The notes: generated by a model from the letters alone, not told the origin. DNA of 49,380 nt from Streptomyces sp. MUM 203J (GCF_022414595.1 NZ_JADWYO010000048.1:1-49380), one strand, 5' to 3'; counted from the first letter of the stretch, positions 16,401 to 24,928 are shown. Numbers and translations: made by a program.

Positions 16401-19400
16401 CCATGGAAACCGTGGTGTGGACCCTGCTGCCGGACCCGATGGCTCAGACCACCACCGACGGGCTGGCCCACCTCTCGCTCATGTTCGGCCTGCGGCTCTC
16501 CGGCACGCCGACTGGGGGAGCCAACGACCTCCTTCCCCTGACGGAGTTCCGGAACGTCAGGTCCTGGCCTGACTTCCCCTTCAGGCTGAGCGTCAGGTTC
16601 CGGCTCGACAATGGCGCCTCGACGACCTGCGAGGCCACCGTAGAGCCGGTGGCTCAGAACACGCTGTGGGGTGAGCTCTTCTCCGGGGCCAAGGCCAGAC
16701 CTTTCGTCTTCGACCGCACGGTGGCGACGAAGCCGCTGGAGTCCTACCCCGCCCATCTCTTGTGGCGTTCCCTCCGCGAGGAGTACGCCCGCATGTTCGC
16801 CCCCTCGGACAGCCCGGACGCCGAGGTTCTGCCCGGGGTGTCCCTGGACGGGGAACCGCCGGGTGGTACGGACGGATGGACGTCCATCGACCGTCTCGTG
16901 CGTCTGGTCGGCGCGGACGCCCCGGCCAGGATGGCCGACGCCCGCTCGGCGTTGCTCCGGCAGGGGGTGCTGTCCGACGAGTTCGAGGACGACCCCTACG
17001 GCTGGGCGCGCCTGGCGGGTTTCCACCAACCGTTCGCCCTCCCCCACGACGACGAGGGCGAGGCGGCGGTCGGTCCGAAGCTCAAGACGCCCGAGCGGGA
17101 CTTCCACGGTCTCCTGGCGGCACTGGCCGACCATCCCGGCCTGATGGAGCGGCTGGGGCTGGTGCGCCGCGTGACTGTGCCGCTGCCGCCGATATTGGAG
17201 GAGGGAAGGCCGACCGACATCCAGGCGGTGCCGCTGGATCATCCGTCTGTCATAGTAGATCAGCCCTTCACCCGGTGCGTCCTGCGGCGAGGCCGCCTCG
17301 TGCTGGCACGGAGCAACGGAACCGAGGCGGCGCTGTATCTGCCGCTCGACGACACCGACAGCTACGAGGTCGTCGACGTCGACCTCGACGCGGCCGCGCT
17401 CGGACTGCAGGCGTATGCCGTCATGCTGGCCGGCCTGCCGCGCGACCGGGAACCTCCCCGCCTGCTGGCACCCGCTCTGCGGTCCGACGGGATATCCGTG
17501 GTCGAGAACGACCGGCAGATCGCCTTCCGTGAGCACCTGAGGGAGGCCCTCGAGATGGACGAGGACCTGGAGCAGGCGAGCACGCCCGGCGAAGCGATCA
17601 CCCTGCACGCGGACAACGTGCTCCAGGGGTATCGGGTGGACGTCTTCGACCAGAGCTCAGGCCGGTGGTACCCACTGTGCCGACGCACCGGCCGGTACAG
17701 CGTGCGGGGGCACGACGGAGCACTGCCCATCGACGACGAAGGCACCGTCTGCGACGCTCTGACCGAGGGCGTCGACGCCGACGGGAACGAGTTGCTGCGC
17801 CTGCACCAGTACCTGTTCCGCTGGAGCGGCTGGAGCCTGGTGGCCGAACTCACCGGCAAGATGATCGACACCTCGGAGCAGCTCCAGGATCCGGGCCCGG
17901 TACCCGACGCCGCCCTGCCGTTCTCCTCGACGGTGCAGCCCACGCCGGGCACTCTGCCGTCCCTGCGCTACGGACGTACGTACCGCTTCCGGGCCCGCCT
18001 GGTCGACCTCGCGGGCCACAGCGTGCCCTTCAGCACCCGGCCGACGTCCGGCGAGCCCGCCAGCCCTCCTTTGCGCTACTCGCGCTACGAACCGGTGCCC
18101 GCCCCCGTGCTCGTGCCCAGGCGTCCGGTCACCCCCGGGGAGTCCGTTGTGGTGCTCGTCGTCCGTACGGACAACTCGGACGCCGCTGCCCCCGCGCCCG
18201 GCCCCACCTGCGAACGGCACCTGCTGGCTCCCAAGGCCTCCGTGCAGTTGCTGGAACGCCACGGCGTCCTCGACGTGGCGGGCGAGAACCGGCTCGACCC
18301 GGCGGTGTACGACCTGCTCGAACGCCTCGATTCCGGAGTGGTCGAGGGTACGCCGGACGCGGGCGCCGGCGGAACCCCCTACAAGGACGCGGACAGCATG
18401 CAACTGCCGTGGCCGTGCGACCCCCTGTCGAGCGGAACGGCTCTGCACGGGCTGCCCGGAATGCTGGAACTCCTCGCCCCCTGGCCGCAGGGCAGCGGCT
18501 GGCACGAACGGTTCCCGCTGCGACTGGTCGTGGTTCCCGGGGCCGTCGGAGGCGCGGAGCAGATCCCCGTGGTTGACCTGGCCGCACGGGTGATCCGCGT
18601 GACGGTACCACCGGCCGCGACCCATACCGCCCTGCTGAGCAGCATGCTGAACCCGGGTGACGAGGACCTGCTGGCGCTGTGGCGGTGGTACACCGAGTCG
18701 GCAGGCCGAGCGGACGACGAGTTCGACGAGCTGCGCGCACGAGTCGCCGCCGGCCTGCTCGCCCAGCTCACGCCGAGGACGGAGCTGCGCCTGATCCACG
18801 CGGTCCGCTGCCCGGTCGTCGGCCCCGAGTTCGGGCGGGCGAGCGTGGAGCGCGGCCCCGGCGAGACCGCCTACGTCCTCGCCGACCCCGGGATGACCCT
18901 CCACGAGGCGTCCACGCTGTCCGTGCATACAGAGGCGGCGTGGACCGAGTACGTCGACGACCCGACGCAGGAGAAGCCGACCGAGACACCTGGGCGGGCT
19001 GTGCTGCGCCAGAACGAGGAGGCGGTGCGTGCCGACCGCTCCAACCGCCCCGTGCCGTACGACGAGGACGACGCCTCCGGCCGGGCGGGAACGGTGACCG
19101 CGCCCTTCGAGGCGCGCCACGACGTGGGGGACACACGCCACCGCGCAGTGCGCTTCACCCCGGTGGGCGTGTCGCGGTTTGTCTCGTACTTCACGCAGTC
19201 GCGCAAGGTGCGGCTTTCGGGCACGGAACCGGAACGTGTGGCCGCCGCGTTCGTTCCCGGCACAGTGGTCGTCCGGGCCTCCGTCGCCCCGGTCGCGTCC
19301 TCAGGCACGCCCGCCGATCCCGGGCCGACGTACACCTTCGGTCGGGACTTCGTCGTGGACGATGAGGACGGTACCGTCGCGCGCCGCGACGCCAGTGGGA

Positions 19401-20368
19401 TACCCGACGGCGCGGAGGTCCTGGTCGAATTCACCGTTCCCCCCGTGACGCGGGCCGGGAGAACCATCACCCGCCACGTTCCGGCGTCCACGCGGCCGCC
19501 GGCGCCTGCGGTGCATTCGGTCGTGCCCGCCTTCCAATGGGAGCGTGGGACGGCCGGCTCGACGTTGACAAGTACGCGACTCGACGGCGTGGTCCGGGTC
19601 TATCTGCAACGGCCCTGGTGCGCCTCGGGCGAGGGAGAGCTGCTGGCCGTCCGCGTCCTCGGGCCGCACGAGCACGCGGACACGACGTCGGCGAAGTGGG
19701 CCACCATGTGGGGACGTGACCCCGTCCGGCATCCGGGCTCCGCGCCGGTGATGGGCTACCCCCGTCCGGCGGACCTGCTCGGCGCCGTCGACGAGACGGT
19801 GCCCCAGGGCCACGCCATGGGCTATCCCGTGAAGTACGACGAGCGCCGTCGGCTCTGGTACGCGGACGTGCGGTTCCAGGCCCAGAACGTCTACCAGCCT
19901 TTCGTGCGGCTTCGCGTGGCGCGCCTGCAGCGGCACGCGCTGCTCTCACCGCAGGACCTGCGACTGTCAGCCGGGGTGGACGCGGGATTCGTCCAGCTCC
20001 CGGCCCGCCGCCAGGCGTCGGTGTCCGTCGACGGCAAGGACGCGACCGTGACCGTCACCGGCCCGCTGCCTCCGGCGGGTGCGGTCGGCATGACCACGCG
20101 AATGACGGCCGGGGTCCAGATCCGGGGCCTCAGCTCGATCGACGACCCCGCACAGTGGTCCACCATCGACACCGCCGAGGCCACGGCGACGCTGGCCCTT
20201 GCCTCGGTGACCGGCCCCATCGCCCGGTGGGAGGGCACGCTGAGGCTGCCGCTCGCTCCGTCGGAGGGGCGTCCGCAACGGCTGCTGGTCCAGGAGGTGG
20301 AGGAGATCCCCAGCGGCGCGCGGGGGCTGATCCCGCGGGTGTCCTACCTCGACACGTTCACCCTGTGA
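16397..20368 (+). CDS. giant beta-rich protein 2 (1323 aa), function unknown
   Basis: A 1323-aa protein with no export signal, translated by ATGA coupling from giant protein 1. Recognisable stretches are the central LFRWSGWSLVAELTGK followed by LRYGRTYRFRARLVDLAGHS (about residues 473-545), which looks like a fibronectin- or Ig-like strand pair, and TYTFGRDFVVDDEDGTVARR (near 978). I have seen the RYRLRARAVDLAGNS-type motif in other very large bacterial hypothetical proteins, none with a known function. There is no Walker motif, catalytic signature or transmembrane segment. The gene ends 29 bases before a 24-bp hairpin. A structural or scaffold role is a guess based only on size and beta content. 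Confidence 0.85.
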   Translation: MTMETVVWTLLPDPMAQTTTDGLAHLSLMFGLRLSGTPTGGANDLLPLTEFRNVRSWPDFPFRLSVRFRLDNGASTTCEATVEPVAQNTLWGELFSGAKARPFVFDRTVATKPLESYPAHLLWRSLREEYARMFAPSDSPDAEVLPGVSLDGEPPGGTDGWTSIDRLVRLVGADAPARMADARSALLRQGVLSDEFEDDPYGWARLAGFHQPFALPHDDEGEAAVGPKLKTPERDFHGLLAALADHPGLMERLGLVRRVTVPLPPILEEGRPTDIQAVPLDHPSVIVDQPFTRCVLRRGRLVLARSNGTEAALYLPLDDTDSYEVVDVDLDAAALGLQAYAVMLAGLPRDREPPRLLAPALRSDGISVVENDRQIAFREHLREALEMDEDLEQASTPGEAITLHADNVLQGYRVDVFDQSSGRWYPLCRRTGRYSVRGHDGALPIDDEGTVCDALTEGVDADGNELLRLHQYLFRWSGWSLVAELTGKMIDTSEQLQDPGPVPDAALPFSSTVQPTPGTLPSLRYGRTYRFRARLVDLAGHSVPFSTRPTSGEPASPPLRYSRYEPVPAPVLVPRRPVTPGESVVVLVVRTDNSDAAAPAPGPTCERHLLAPKASVQLLERHGVLDVAGENRLDPAVYDLLERLDSGVVEGTPDAGAGGTPYKDADSMQLPWPCDPLSSGTALHGLPGMLELLAPWPQGSGWHERFPLRLVVVPGAVGGAEQIPVVDLAARVIRVTVPPAATHTALLSSMLNPGDEDLLALWRWYTESAGRADDEFDELRARVAAGLLAQLTPRTELRLIHAVRCPVVGPEFGRASVERGPGETAYVLADPGMTLHEASTLSVHTEAAWTEYVDDPTQEKPTETPGRAVLRQNEEAVRADRSNRPVPYDEDDASGRAGTVTAPFEARHDVGDTRHRAVRFTPVGVSRFVSYFTQSRKVRLSGTEPERVAAAFVPGTVVVRASVAPVASSGTPADPGPTYTFGRDFVVDDEDGTVARRDASGIPDGAEVLVEFTVPPVTRAGRTITRHVPASTRPPAPAVHSVVPAFQWERGTAGSTLTSTRLDGVVRVYLQRPWCASGEGELLAVRVLGPHEHADTTSAKWATMWGRDPVRHPGSAPVMGYPRPADLLGAVDETVPQGHAMGYPVKYDERRRLWYADVRFQAQNVYQPFVRLRVARLQRHALLSPQDLRLSAGVDAGFVQLPARRQASVSVDGKDATVTVTGPLPPAGAVGMTTRMTAGVQIRGLSSIDDPAQWSTIDTAEATATLALASVTGPIARWEGTLRLPLAPSEGRPQRLLVQEVEEIPSGARGLIPRVSYLDTFTL

Positions 20369-20396
20369 CACTCACGTTTCTGCCGTGCGCAGACGT

Positions 20397-20445
20397 GTAC
20401 ACGGGGAGGCCGGGCGGAGAGTCTCCGCCCGGCCTCCCCGTGTAC
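20397..20445. terminator. 24-bp perfect stem, bidirectional terminator
   Basis: Positions 20397-20420 are fully complementary to 20422-20445, with the loop formed by the central few bases. It lies between two converging units, giant protein 2 ending at 20368 and the cysteine-rich gene ending at 20466, and is symmetric enough to stop transcription from both sides. It is the longest perfect hairpin seen in this window. Confidence 0.85.
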
Positions 20446-20465
20446 CGCAGTCGTGTTTGCCGCGG

Positions 20466-20798
20466 TCAGCCGGGGCACGGGCCAGCGTTCCTCCAATCCG
20501 TCCAATCCGTGCTATCCATCCGCTCGTAATAGTCGAGTTGGCAGCGCTGGCGCACTCGGTTCACACCGTCGTCGCAAAACGATTGTTCGACGCAGCATGG
20601 GACGAAGAGGCACCTGTTCATACACTCCTCCTCGCACTCTCTGTTGCAGAGCGTCCGGTCCTGGGCTCCCTCGCACCGTCTCCAGCAAAGTGTTTCGCAT
20701 TCCCTCGGGCAGAAGATCTCCGCCCAGCCGGAGGGCCGGTTCGCGCCACACTTCGGCAGGTCATAGCGGAAACCTGGAATCCTTTGTGTCACAGGCAT
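20466..20798 (-). CDS. cysteine-rich protein with helical C-x3-C arrays
   Basis: A 110-aa protein with 14 cysteines at residues 17, 30, 34, 38, 42, 51, 55, 59, 63, 68, 69, 75, 86 and 108. Eight of them form C-x3-C-x3-C-x3-C-x8-C-x3-C-x3-C-x3-C. Every fourth position puts them on one face of a helix, and the 8-residue gap would turn the chain, suggesting an antiparallel helical hairpin zipped by disulfides or holding metal, like alpha-hairpinins or Tim-type twin CX3C proteins. There is no Sec signal. ATG 20798 has GAGGGAG overlapping the end of the PatG-like gene (11-base gap), so it is co-translated. GC is visibly lower than in neighbouring genes. It could be a modified peptide substrate, a metal store or a toxin. 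Confidence 0.8.
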   Translation of the reverse strand: MPVTQRIPGFRYDLPKCGANRPSGWAEIFCPRECETLCWRRCEGAQDRTLCNRECEEECMNRCLFVPCCVEQSFCDDGVNRVRQRCQLDYYERMDSTDWTDWRNAGPCPG

Positions 20799-20809
20799 GG
20801 GAAACTCCC

Positions 20810-21685
20810 TCAGTCGTGGTCGTAGAAGACTTTCAGCCCGGCGGTGCGGAACGGGAACTCGAAGCTGGTGTCAACCGGGACGAAGAACCTCTCCACCTCA
20901 TCAGTCGTACGGCTGGCGTAGGTGAAGACGACGTCCATGATCCGCCTGGTACCTCCCAGATTGGACCGCCGGACATCGATCGACATGAGGGAGTAGTCGT
21001 CCATGAAACGTTCGAACGTCTTCCGGTAGATGGCGGGGTAGCGGACCATCAGATGGTTGAGCGCCCGGTGTTCGTCCGATGCGCCCACGTTCCCCGACAC
21101 GTTCATGACCGTGTACAGCAGGTCCCCCGCCGACTTGTCGAACTGCTCCGCGTCCATGGACTCGGGTCTTTCGATGGCCTGCACGAGGTAGGAGACGGAG
21201 GCCGAGTACACCTGGTCGACAATGACGATCGGCAGCTGGAGCCCGCCGTACCGGCTCGGGGGTGCCTCGCTCCGTACCCCGATGACCACGTCGATGGCGT
21301 CGGCCTGGTGTGAGGGGCGGACGGCCTCGACCAGCAGGGCGAAATCGGCCGGGTCCCTTGGCACCAGAACGTAGGTGTCCAAACCCTGCACAGAGAGCAC
21401 GTAGCGCAGTTGTCGCGTCAGATAGCGGTTCTCCGGCTGGCTGAGCACCTCGCACAGTGCCACTCGGTCCGTCATCAGCGCCGTATCGGTGTGCCTCATG
21501 GTCTGCGCCAGTTCCTTCTCTACACCGAGGTCGGGAAACTGGAAGTCGATCTGGCCGATCGCGTAGACGAAGGACGTCGTTGCGGGCGCAATTCGTGCGG
21601 GCGACCCTTCATGCTCGGCCTCGCAGCGGCATTGCCCCGCGGCCGCCGGCCCCTTAGTGGGATTCTTGATGTCCTCATCACTCAT
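20810..21685 (-). CDS. PatG C-terminal-domain-like protein
   Basis: A 291-aa protein. After a short tail containing CRC at residues 19-21, it reads FVYAIGQIDFQFPDLGVEKE, then NRYLTRQLRYVLSVQGLDTY followed by VLVPRD, LQLPIVIVDQVYS, DEHRALNHLMVRYPAIY and TRRIMDVVFTYASRTTDEVE. I recognise this series as the domain at the C-terminus of cyanobactin-maturation PatG proteins, here standing alone without the subtilase. The domain's biochemical role is unknown; in cyanobactins it sits on the macrocyclase. The ATG at 21685 has AGGAG upstream. It lies between a CGGC-motif protein and a cysteine-rich protein, consistent with a ribosomal-peptide context but not proof of one. Confidence 0.8.
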   Translation of the reverse strand: MSDEDIKNPTKGPAAAGQCRCEAEHEGSPARIAPATTSFVYAIGQIDFQFPDLGVEKELAQTMRHTDTALMTDRVALCEVLSQPENRYLTRQLRYVLSVQGLDTYVLVPRDPADFALLVEAVRPSHQADAIDVVIGVRSEAPPSRYGGLQLPIVIVDQVYSASVSYLVQAIERPESMDAEQFDKSAGDLLYTVMNVSGNVGASDEHRALNHLMVRYPAIYRKTFERFMDDYSLMSIDVRRSNLGGTRRIMDVVFTYASRTTDEVERFFVPVDTSFEFPFRTAGLKVFYDHD

Positions 21686-21748
21686 GAAGAAGCTCCTGTC
21701 CTCCGGCGGGCGGCCGTGGCGGAAGCGCGCACACGGCCCCCGGATGAC

Positions 21749-21976
21749 TCAGCCCTTGCCGCCGACCCGCCGACCCGTGAGGGTCATCCAGTGGTTCAGC
21801 TGTCGGGCTCGTTCCTCGCACCCACCGCACGGCCTGATCCTCAGCATCTGGGTCGCGTGTTTCACCACCGTGCCGAGGCCGATCTCGCCGTCGACGAAAC
21901 CGGGAAGCCTCATCCGATGGGTGGGTCTGCGGACTTCGTCCGGTCGCGGTGTCCGGTGGCGCGCCTCTCCGCTCAC
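21749..21976 (-). CDS. small CGGC-motif protein
   Basis: A 75-aa protein whose second half reads IGLGTVVKHATQMLRIRPCG followed by GCEERARQLN, giving CGGC at residues 50-53 and an amphipathic helix. From memory, short proteins ending in IRPCGGCxxRAxxLNRW are widespread in bacteria and phages and are often found near peptide-modification genes. The CGGC could bind metal or be redox-active. The GTG at 21976 is the furthest plausible start, with AGGA upstream; an internal ATG at codon 22 is an alternative. It is the first gene of the operon with the PatG-like gene (63-base gap) and the cysteine-rich gene. Confidence 0.7.
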   Translation of the reverse strand: MSGEARHRTPRPDEVRRPTHRMRLPGFVDGEIGLGTVVKHATQMLRIRPCGGCEERARQLNHWMTLTGRRVGGKG

Positions 21977-22144
21977 GGCCCATCGTCCTTTCCGGGCATC
22001 AGGAGGGGGATCCGAACCAGGTTCCCCTCCCTGTGAACCTCCCCGCTCCTCCTCACCATCGTGCTCTTCCCCGCCACAGTCTGCACGTCAATCTTCCTGC
22101 GGGCCGGCGGGCGGCCCCGGTCGCGACGACGGGCTTGCGCCAGG

Positions 22145-22189
22145 CCACCGCTCTATGATGTGGCGGTGGAAACCGAGACGGACGTCTCG
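22145..22189. promoter_or_regulatory. two inverted repeats upstream of the first SARP gene
   Basis: CCACCGC (22145-22151) pairs with GCGGTGG (22163-22169). CGAGACG (22174-22180) pairs with CGTCTCG (22183-22189) across two bases. Both lie in the divergent gap between the CGGC operon (start 21976) and the SARP gene (start 22213), 24 bases from the latter. They are candidate regulator sites for either direction. Confidence 0.45.
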
Positions 22190-22212
22190 TGAACGGCCCG
22201 TAGGGACGGCAG

Positions 22213-22950
22213 ATGAATCTCTCTCCCTCACCTCCACGGCAGTCCACCTTGATGCTGCTCGACCGGTTCCGTGTGGAATCGCACGGCGAGCCCGTGCCGC
22301 TGTGCGGTAGCGCCCAGCGGCTCCTGGCCTTCGTCGGGCTTCGGCAGGAGGTTCCCCGTTGCGTCGTCGCGCGGACCCTGTGGCCGGAGGCGTCCGAAGC
22401 ACATGCGCGGGGAAGCCTGCGGACAGCGCTGTGGAAGCTTCCGTGCCGTGCGCGGGAGCTCGTCCGCTGCACACAGGATTCGCTCGCCCTCGCCGACGGC
22501 GTCGGTGTGGATGCCGGTGCCCTGGCCCGGAGCGCGCTCGACGTCGTCCGGGGCTGCGAGGCACTGCAGGCCGAGCCCCTGCTGGTGAGGCTCCGGGACC
22601 AGGGCGATCTGCTGCCCGACTGGGACGACGATTGGGTCGTCCTCGAACGCGAATGGCTACACCGGCTGCGTCTGCACGCGCTTGACACGCTGTCGGACAG
22701 GTTCGCACGGCAGGGGCTGCCCGCACTGGCCCTGGAGGCCGCGCTGGCGAGCATCCGCATCGAACCGCTCCGTGAGGACCCGCACCGTTCGGTCGTCTCG
22801 ACACACCTCGCCGAGGGCAATCTGATCGAAGCCCTCCGGCACTACGAGGCCTTCCGCCAGCTGCTGCGCGCCGAACTCGGAATCGAGCCGTCTCTCCAGT
22901 TCACGCGCATGATCTCACTTGAGCGCCGGTGCACGGCACCGCGGCCGTGA
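22213..22950 (+). CDS. SARP-type (BTAD) transcriptional activator 1
   Basis: A 245-aa regulator with SARP architecture. The N-terminal third has the winged-helix pattern (LDRFRVESHGEPVPL, then RTLWPEASEAHARGSLRTAL, residues 55-73). The C-terminal part is the bacterial transcriptional-activation (TPR-like) domain ending LAEGNLIEALRHYEAFRQLL and then LGIEP. SARPs activate secondary-metabolite operons by binding repeats spaced about 11 bases. It is clearly paralogous to the second SARP 1.2 kb downstream. The ATG at 22213 has only a weak GGGACGG upstream. It is probably first in an operon with the ferritin-like gene, which begins 67 bases after its stop. Confidence 0.85.
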   Translation: MNLSPSPPRQSTLMLLDRFRVESHGEPVPLCGSAQRLLAFVGLRQEVPRCVVARTLWPEASEAHARGSLRTALWKLPCRARELVRCTQDSLALADGVGVDAGALARSALDVVRGCEALQAEPLLVRLRDQGDLLPDWDDDWVVLEREWLHRLRLHALDTLSDRFARQGLPALALEAALASIRIEPLREDPHRSVVSTHLAEGNLIEALRHYEAFRQLLRAELGIEPSLQFTRMISLERRCTAPRP

Positions 22951-23017
22951 CGATGCGGTGACGGCACACACCCATCATCGATGGCGGGGACTCGTCTCGT
23001 CCGGAAGGAGCGTGGCG

Positions 23018-24094
23018 GTGAACAGCGTCCAATACGCCCGGGGCAGCCGAATCGTCGAGTTGATGCGGCGACCGACCGCGCAGCGTGACACCGAGTGGGT
23101 GAGGGACGCGCTCCAGCAGGCGATCTTGTTGGAACTCGCCACCCTCCCGCCTTACCTGTGCGGCATGTGGTCGATCAACGCTACAAGCGGAGATCCGGTC
23201 TTCCGCACCCTGCGCGCGATCGTCTTCGACGAGATGTCGCACCTCGGTATCACCTGCAACTTGCTCACGGCCGTCGGGGGCACTCCCCGTATCGCCGACG
23301 AGGCGCTGGTCCCCACGTACCCGGGTCCGCTGCCCGGAGGCGTGCGGCCCGAACTGACAGTGTTCCTCAGCGGGCTCCAGGACTCGGTCCGGATGTACGC
23401 GGGCATCGAGAAACCCGACGCTCCGGTCACTCGGACGGCCCAGGCTTCCCACACCTCGATCGGCGCCTTCTACACCGCGGTCCAGGACGCCCTGTGCGCC
23501 GACTCGAAAATGATCACCGGTGACGAGCGGCGCCAGGTAACCCGGGACATGGAGCACCACGGCTCGGGGAACAGCCTCACACCCCTCACCACGCTCGACT
23601 CCGCCACATCGGCCGTCGCGATCATCAAGGAACAGGGTGAGGGAACATCGGCATCGCCCCAGAACCCGCACCCGGCGGCGTCGGGCGAGCTGGCCAACTA
23701 CTACGCCTTCCTGGAGATCCTGCACAAGCACAAGCTGGTCGAACGACCAGGCCCTCCGGCCACATGGGCGTTCGAGGGCCCGCCGGTCCCGATGCCCCCC
23801 ATCCTTCCCATGGGGGTCGTACCTGAGGGAGGCTGGCCGCGGAGCGGCCCCGCCTCACCGCCTCCCGACGTGATCACCCTCCTGGACAAGGCCAATCGCG
23901 CCTACAGCGACATGCTGCGGCTCCTCGAACAGGTCTGGCAGCAGGACGATCCGGACCAAGCCACGAGGCTCCTGGACGAAGCGGTGTGGAAGATGGCCGC
24001 GCTACGGGGACCGGCCCGGGAGCTGATGAAGCACGCCCTGCCCGACGGCAGCGGCAAGAACTACGGGCCGGAGTTCCGCTACACGGCTCTGTAA
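23018..24094 (+). CDS. ferritin-like protein, VioB/iminophenylpyruvate-dimer-synthase type
   Basis: A 358-aa protein with a ferritin-like four-helix core. DALQQAILLELATLPPYLCG (residues 30-49) carries Glu39, and FRTLRAIVFDEMSHLGITCN (62-81) carries Glu72 and His75; these E and ExxH ligands fit a di-iron site. The LELATLPPYL and DEMSHLG motifs are those of the ferritin-like domain of VioB/RebD-type enzymes, which couple imine intermediates from tryptophan in violacein and rebeccamycin biosynthesis. No VioA-like amino-acid oxidase or VioE is nearby, so a different substrate is likely. GTG 23018 is chosen because GGAAGGAG ends 7 bases before it; an earlier GTG at 23012 is too close to that site. 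SARP genes flank it on both sides. Confidence 0.8.
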   Translation: MNSVQYARGSRIVELMRRPTAQRDTEWVRDALQQAILLELATLPPYLCGMWSINATSGDPVFRTLRAIVFDEMSHLGITCNLLTAVGGTPRIADEALVPTYPGPLPGGVRPELTVFLSGLQDSVRMYAGIEKPDAPVTRTAQASHTSIGAFYTAVQDALCADSKMITGDERRQVTRDMEHHGSGNSLTPLTTLDSATSAVAIIKEQGEGTSASPQNPHPAASGELANYYAFLEILHKHKLVERPGPPATWAFEGPPVPMPPILPMGVVPEGGWPRSGPASPPPDVITLLDKANRAYSDMLRLLEQVWQQDDPDQATRLLDEAVWKMAALRGPARELMKHALPDGSGKNYGPEFRYTAL

Positions 24095-24121
24095 GGCGCC
24101 TCAGCCCTTGAGAGAGGAACG

Positions 24122-24928
24122 ATGGATCGCTCGACACCACCATCCTCTCCCCACCTGCGACTGCTGGGCCAGTTCCGGTTGGCGTACGGCGCGGAGGCGG
24201 TGAACCTGTGTGGGAACGCGCAACGTCTGTTGGCTCTCGTGGGACTACGCTCGTGCGTCAGCCGGACGGTCCTCGCGGGAACCTTGTGGCCGGACGCCAC
24301 CGAGGCGCACGCCCGAGGCAGTCTGCGCAGCACTCTCTGCAAGCTTCCCCATGGCGATCACGCGTTGGTCACCTGCTGCAGGAACACGGTGTCGCTCGTC
24401 GACTCCGTGACCGTGGACGCCCGCGTACTGGCCGATACGGCTCTGGGGGTACTGCGTCCATCCACAGTACCGATCCTGTCCTCCCCCGAACCGGTACCGG
24501 CGATCCTCTTCGGCGACGGGGAACTGCTGCCCGGCTGGGACGAGGACTGGGTGCTCCTCGAACGTGAACGGCTGCGGCAGCTGCGCCTGCACGCCCTCGA
24601 CGCACTGGCCCACAGCCTGGTCCGGGAGGGACGGCACGCACTCGCTCTGGAGACCGCCCTGACGAGCGTACGGACAGAACCCTTGCGGGAGAGCGCGCAC
24701 CGGGCCGTCGTCGCTGCGCATCTGGCGGAAGGAAACGTTCATGAGGCGGTCAGCCACTACGTCGCCTTCCAGCACCTGCTCGATGAGGAACTGGGCGTTC
24801 CGCCTTCTGCCCTGTTTGCTCGCCTGCTCCGGCCGGTCACCGAACGGCGACGCATGCCCTCTCCCTCCCGTGATGAGCGCGGCCGTACGCTGCAGCCCCG
24901 GCGTTCCTGCCCGGACCGTCGGAGCTGA
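24122..24928 (+). CDS. SARP-type (BTAD) transcriptional activator 2
   Basis: A 268-aa paralogue of the first SARP. Shared stretches include GTLWPDATEAHARGSLRSTL (RTLWPEASEAHARGSLRTAL in SARP 1), and GELLPGWDEDWVLLERERL against GDLLPDWDDDWVVLEREWL. The winged helix and BTAD are both intact, so it is not a decayed copy. The C-terminus extends about 25 residues further with a basic, low-complexity tail. ATG 24122 follows GAGAGGA and begins 27 bases after the ferritin-like gene, so the three genes probably form one transcript. The duplication suggests two related promoters or heteromer formation. Confidence 0.85.
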   Translation: MDRSTPPSSPHLRLLGQFRLAYGAEAVNLCGNAQRLLALVGLRSCVSRTVLAGTLWPDATEAHARGSLRSTLCKLPHGDHALVTCCRNTVSLVDSVTVDARVLADTALGVLRPSTVPILSSPEPVPAILFGDGELLPGWDEDWVLLERERLRQLRLHALDALAHSLVREGRHALALETALTSVRTEPLRESAHRAVVAAHLAEGNVHEAVSHYVAFQHLLDEELGVPPSALFARLLRPVTERRRMPSPSRDERGRTLQPRRSCPDRRS

